This document shows positions 61,388 through 64,000 of a DNA stretch of 64,000 nucleotides, piece after piece; within the stretch, counting starts at the first letter, position 1, and the number at the start of each line of letters is the position of its first letter. The translations under genes and the position numbers were made by a program. The notes beneath the pieces are model-generated. The model was not told the DNA's origin. It ran no database searches and saw nothing but the letters and a program-made list of their open reading frames with translations. The stretch comes from a virus, in the IMG/VR virus record IMGVR_UViG_3300027977_000033, positions 1-64,000 of that record, one strand, 5' to 3'.

Positions 61388-62067
61388 ACCTATTCATACG
61401 TAGCTATAAGAAAGACTTCGAGTGGCTTTCTTATTGCCTGAAGTCCTGTGCCAAGTCAGCCAAAGGTTTTCGTCAGATTCATATTGTTGTACCGCATGGT
61501 GACCAGCACGAGTTGAACCACCTGACTTTGGAGAAAGTACATATCTGCCCTAGGTACGCAGAGGATTACTTAGGCCAGCAGGTAACCAAGCTAAACGCTG
61601 ATTTGTACTCTGACGCCGATTTCATCTGTCACATTGATTCGGATACTGTTTGGTTGCACGACGTGTCCCCCAAGGATTTCATCCACAAAGGCAAAGCGAT
61701 TGTATACTATGAGCCTTACGACAAAATCGGGGAATGCCCTTGGCAACCAATCGTACAGGAAGCAATAGGTTGGAAACCAGAGTTTGAGTTCATGCGTAGG
61801 CCACCGCATACGTTCCCTAGGTGGCTGTACAAAGAGATGAGGAATTTCCTTCAGGCTACCCATAAAGTGCCTTTTGACACTTTCGTTGCTACTCGCCCAG
61901 AGCGTAGGTTTAGCGAATATAATACCCTAGGAGCATATGCTTGGAAACACCACAGAGATAAGTTTGAATGGAGAGATCCTAAACAGGATAAAGACACAGT
62001 TAGACAGTTTTGGTCTTGGGGTGGGATCGATGCCCACCGAGAAGAACTTTCCAATCTTTTAGGCTAG
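61372..62067 (+). CDS. Glycosyltransferase-like protein (231 aa)
   Basis: 231 residues; overlaps the FkbM gene by 16 bases. VDLFIRSYKKDFEWLSYCLK then FICHIDSDTVWLHDVSP has the acidic DSD motif of GT-A enzymes. A long C-terminal part is Trp/Tyr-rich. With the neighbours, it forms a three-gene sugar module between scaffold and coat genes. Virion glycosylation is a possible role. Confidence 0.65.
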   Translation: MQASVDLFIRSYKKDFEWLSYCLKSCAKSAKGFRQIHIVVPHGDQHELNHLTLEKVHICPRYAEDYLGQQVTKLNADLYSDADFICHIDSDTVWLHDVSPKDFIHKGKAIVYYEPYDKIGECPWQPIVQEAIGWKPEFEFMRRPPHTFPRWLYKEMRNFLQATHKVPFDTFVATRPERRFSEYNTLGAYAWKHHRDKFEWRDPKQDKDTVRQFWSWGGIDAHREELSNLLG

Positions 62068-62071
62068 GGTC

Positions 62072-62099
62072 TTGACACCCCGCATCAACTAGTTACATC
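62072..62099 (+). promoter_or_regulatory. Possible sigma-70-type promoter for the capsid gene
   Basis: A perfect -35 hexamer TTGACA (62072-62077) is followed after 16 bases by TACATC (62094-62099), a weak -10. It stands 220 bases upstream of the coat gene, after the sugar genes. Transcription from here would let the coat gene be made separately. Confidence 0.4.
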
Positions 62100-62120
62100 G
62101 TATCTCAGTTCTTTGGCAGA

Positions 62121-62179
62121 GGTGTCGATGCGATAGGGCTAACTCGCCTGCGCCCTACAGGCTACGCTTAAATGACACC
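62121..62179 (+). promoter_or_regulatory. Structured leader upstream of the capsid gene
   Basis: GGTGTC (62121-62126) pairs with GACACC (62174-62179) and TAGGGC (62134-62139) with GCCCTA (62152-62157), giving a nested hairpin. The whole 250-base gap has no gene. It may act as a leader that stabilises or tunes the coat mRNA. Confidence 0.45.
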
Positions 62180-62317
62180 GACGCGGTATCCGACGGCTAA
62201 CGGGTATCCAACTAACCTCTAGGGCTTGCCGGCTCTTAAAATAAGAAACGACAAAGAGACACGCTCATCGTGTGATGAGAAGTCTTCAGTCATTACTTTA
62301 ACAAAGGAGATACTAAT

Positions 62318-63541
62318 ATGCCTTGTACGAATATTGAGAATCTTCTGATTACTGAGTCCGGCCGTATCGGTGCGGATATCTATCGGAAGACTTTGAACAC
62401 GTCCCCGTGGACGACTCTGGTTAAGCAAGAAGCTTGGCCGGATGAGATGGGCACAACTGTTAACGTTCTGATCTATGAGCGGACCCTGCCGGCTTCCGGC
62501 GCTGGGATTACGTTCTCTGACGTAGCGTATAACGGTGTCGGCACCCAAGTCATCGGCGCTACCCCGACTGGTTCTAACACCGGACCCGGAACCTGCGCTG
62601 TTGCCGGTAACGACCTCGGCTTCGCCCAGACCCTCCGTACCTATAACCTCCAACAGGCTGCAATCAACTCCCCTGATATCTGCTTGAACGACCTTCGCTT
62701 CCCCGTGAAGCGGCAGGAACAGCTCCGCAACATCATGGCAGTTCTGACTGAGAACACGCAGTATGCTTGGGAAAACCGTTACCGCGACGAATACGTTCGT
62801 CTCGCTAACTACAACGTAAACGCTAACCAAGGTGAACTTTTGGCGGCTTCTGGCCAGACCAAGGGTTCCTTCAGCACCTCCGCTCTCCCGACGAGCCGAT
62901 TGACTCAGGGCATCCTGCGTTACTTCTACTCTCGGTTGATCCGTGACGGCGCTGCTCAGAATGCATACGGCAAAGAAAACGGTGCTCCCGTGTTCTTGCT
63001 CGTCACCTCCCCCGAGGCTTCTGACGACCTGATCAAGCTCAACGCGGACATCCGTCAGGATCTCCGTTATGCGAAACCCAGCGAACTAATCCAGCCCCTC
63101 GGCGTAGAACGTAGCTATGCTGGTTTCTACCATTTGGTAGACACCATGACTCCTCGCTACGACTTCGTTGGTGGCGCTTGGGTTCGTCGCTATCCGTATG
63201 CCACAGATGCTAACGCATCGAAGGGCACTCGGTTCATCCCGAATCCCGCGTACTTCACGGCGGAATACGAAGATTCTATTATCTTCCATCCCGACGTGTT
63301 CACCTCGCTGGTCGCGAAGCCCATCAGCTCCACCGGAGCTATGGCATTCGACCCGCAGAGCTACCGCGGTGACTTCCGCTGGCGGAATATCCCCAGCCGG
63401 GATTGTAACCCTGACGGCACGATCGGATTCTTCCGGGCTATCTTTAGCTCCGGTTCGAAACCCGTTCGTCCCGAGCTCGGTGTGGTTATCCGCCACAAGC
63501 GCTGCGCGGCCGACTTCGGCCTCGTTGGTTGCTACTCGTAA
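62318..63541 (+). CDS. Major capsid protein
   Basis: 407 residues, strong AAAGGAG site before ATG. A helical start (NIENLLITESGRIGADIYRK), then long beta/alpha segments with LPASGAGITFSDVAYNG, YAWENRYRDEYVRLANYNVN and FIPNPAYFTAEYEDSIIFHP. Position after scaffold, the strong ribosome site and a terminator after it fit the main coat protein, which forms the HK97-like shell. No protease-processed N-terminus is obvious. Confidence 0.85.
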   Translation: MPCTNIENLLITESGRIGADIYRKTLNTSPWTTLVKQEAWPDEMGTTVNVLIYERTLPASGAGITFSDVAYNGVGTQVIGATPTGSNTGPGTCAVAGNDLGFAQTLRTYNLQQAAINSPDICLNDLRFPVKRQEQLRNIMAVLTENTQYAWENRYRDEYVRLANYNVNANQGELLAASGQTKGSFSTSALPTSRLTQGILRYFYSRLIRDGAAQNAYGKENGAPVFLLVTSPEASDDLIKLNADIRQDLRYAKPSELIQPLGVERSYAGFYHLVDTMTPRYDFVGGAWVRRYPYATDANASKGTRFIPNPAYFTAEYEDSIIFHPDVFTSLVAKPISSTGAMAFDPQSYRGDFRWRNIPSRDCNPDGTIGFFRAIFSSGSKPVRPELGVVIRHKRCAADFGLVGCYS

Positions 63542-63560
63542 TCTGAGTAACTGAATTGAA

Positions 63561-63599
63561 GGGGGGCGTAGGTCACATCCCTGCGCCTCCCTTCTTTTT
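63561..63599 (+). terminator. Rho-independent terminator after capsid gene
   Basis: GGGGGGCGTAGG and CCTGCGCCTCCC pair as a 12-bp stem with two wobble pairs around a 7-base loop, followed by TTCTTTTT. It lies 20 bases after the coat stop. A clear terminator. Confidence 0.85.
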
Positions 63600-63698
63600 A
63601 TAAACATGAATTGCGGATGTCCCGAGTGTGCAGCGAAAAAAGGTCGTGGCCCCGCCGTGATCGTTATTGCTGTCACTCCTAAAAGAGGAGATAAAAAT

Positions 63699-63944
63699 AT
63701 GAAGATTGCTACGTTTGCAGTCCCGAAGGGTTTCACTCCGCCCGAAGGCGTCGTCGAGGGAGACACGTTCGAAGCTATGGCCACGTTTAAACACGGTGGC
63801 AAGTCTTTGGACTTGGTTTCTATCGAAGGAGCCGAAGCGGAAATGCCTGAGATGGAAATGGAAGAAACCAGCAAAGCTCCCGCTGAAGCTGGATTTGCCG
63901 AAGCCATCGAGATGGCCGCAGCCCCAGAAGGAAAGATGGCGTAA
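63699..63944 (+). CDS. Small acidic protein after capsid gene (81 aa)
   Basis: I choose ATG 63699 because GAGGAG lies 8 bases upstream; an earlier in-frame ATG at 63606 (adding MNCGCPECAAKKGRGP) has no ribosome site. Contains MKIATFAVPKGFTPPEGVVE, then GDTFEAMATFKHGGKSLDLV and an acidic Ala/Glu-rich tail. It may be a minor head protein; no known family. Confidence 0.55.
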   Translation: MKIATFAVPKGFTPPEGVVEGDTFEAMATFKHGGKSLDLVSIEGAEAEMPEMEMEETSKAPAEAGFAEAIEMAAAPEGKMA

Positions 63945-64000
63945 GTGAAGCGTGAGGTTAAGGGCGAAGGCTGGAAAGAATTTGTCTGCGCGATTGTTGA
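63945..64000 (+). CDS. Start of a gene cut by the window end
   Basis: GTG follows the stop of the previous gene directly (TAAGTG). The 18 visible residues (MKREVKGEGWKEFVCAIV) are too few to assign a family. A plus-strand gene continuing past the window. Confidence 0.4.
   Translation, partial: MKREVKGEGWKEFVCAIV

Noticed and set aside
62101-62220. tRNA gene before the capsid gene
   Set aside because: Hairpins exist but I see no cloverleaf with an anticodon loop and T-loop GTTCRA signature; called a structured leader.
1-64000. Integrase, repressor or other lysogeny genes
   Set aside because: None found; the HTH gene at 39420 looks more like a small terminase or operon regulator, so a lytic lifestyle is favoured.

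Overview
This window looks like part of the genome of a lytic, short-tailed (podovirus-type) double-stranded DNA phage. It has a large terminase, a portal, a scaffold, a major capsid protein, a nozzle-like tail protein, several fibre genes and a T7-like run of internal virion proteins. It has no tape measure, sheath, integrase or repressor. Many proteins (small Cys/Lys-rich proteins, GTTDFT and GSGY fibre modules, family A DNA polymerase, rIIA/rIIB, Gp88) are of kinds common in aquatic phages, so an aquatic Gram-negative host is likely. That is an inference; no host gene is present. A lipobox-TM spanin candidate supports a host with an outer membrane.

Layout. (1) Bases 1-25063, plus strand: the end of a sulfotransferase-like gene, a 1074-residue repeat fibre with a self-cleaving S74 chaperone, a lysis cassette (two holin candidates, a unimolecular spanin candidate, a CHAP-like endolysin), a nuclease, the tail nozzle, two more fibres (one an RCC1-type propeller), the tail adaptor, and internal virion proteins ending in a 2903-residue giant. 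(2) 25044-28195: one small minus-strand membrane gene, then plus-strand small basic proteins, a small lipoprotein and a GH24 lysozyme. (3) 28179-39386, minus strand: about 30 tightly packed, mostly small early-type genes joined by ATGA/GTGA overlaps, including two tandem methyltransferase-like genes, a Gp88 homologue, rIIB and rIIA. (4) 39420-39935: an isolated plus-strand helix-turn-helix gene. (5) 40674-42529: about 1.9 kb with almost no coding, containing a bulged hairpin, a 43-bp inverted repeat with iteron-like 9-mers (candidate replication origin) and direct repeats. (6) 42530-54311, minus strand: a peptide-arginase-like protein, primase-helicase, DNA polymerase, small genes, a possible ssDNA-binding protein, a PD-(D/E)XK exonuclease, an SNF2-like helicase and a RuvC-like resolvase. 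(7) 54361-64000, plus strand: terminase, portal, scaffold, a glycosyltransferase/FkbM methyltransferase/glycosyltransferase block, capsid protein and the start of further genes.

The most notable observation is inside the giant virion protein. Residues about 1300-1556 read like sigma-70/ECF sigma regions 2 and 4, and this stretch is bracketed by two identical LASSIDP heptapeptides written with different codons. No RNA polymerase gene is visible in the window. A plausible but untested model is that the virion delivers a sigma-like factor that redirects host RNA polymerase, by analogy with the injected RNA polymerase of phage N4. Other items worth checking are the candidate origin, a phage-borne UPF0489 (peptide arginase-like) enzyme, a one-gene spanin, and sugar-modifying genes placed between scaffold and capsid genes.

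All domain names come from motif recognition by eye; no database search was run.
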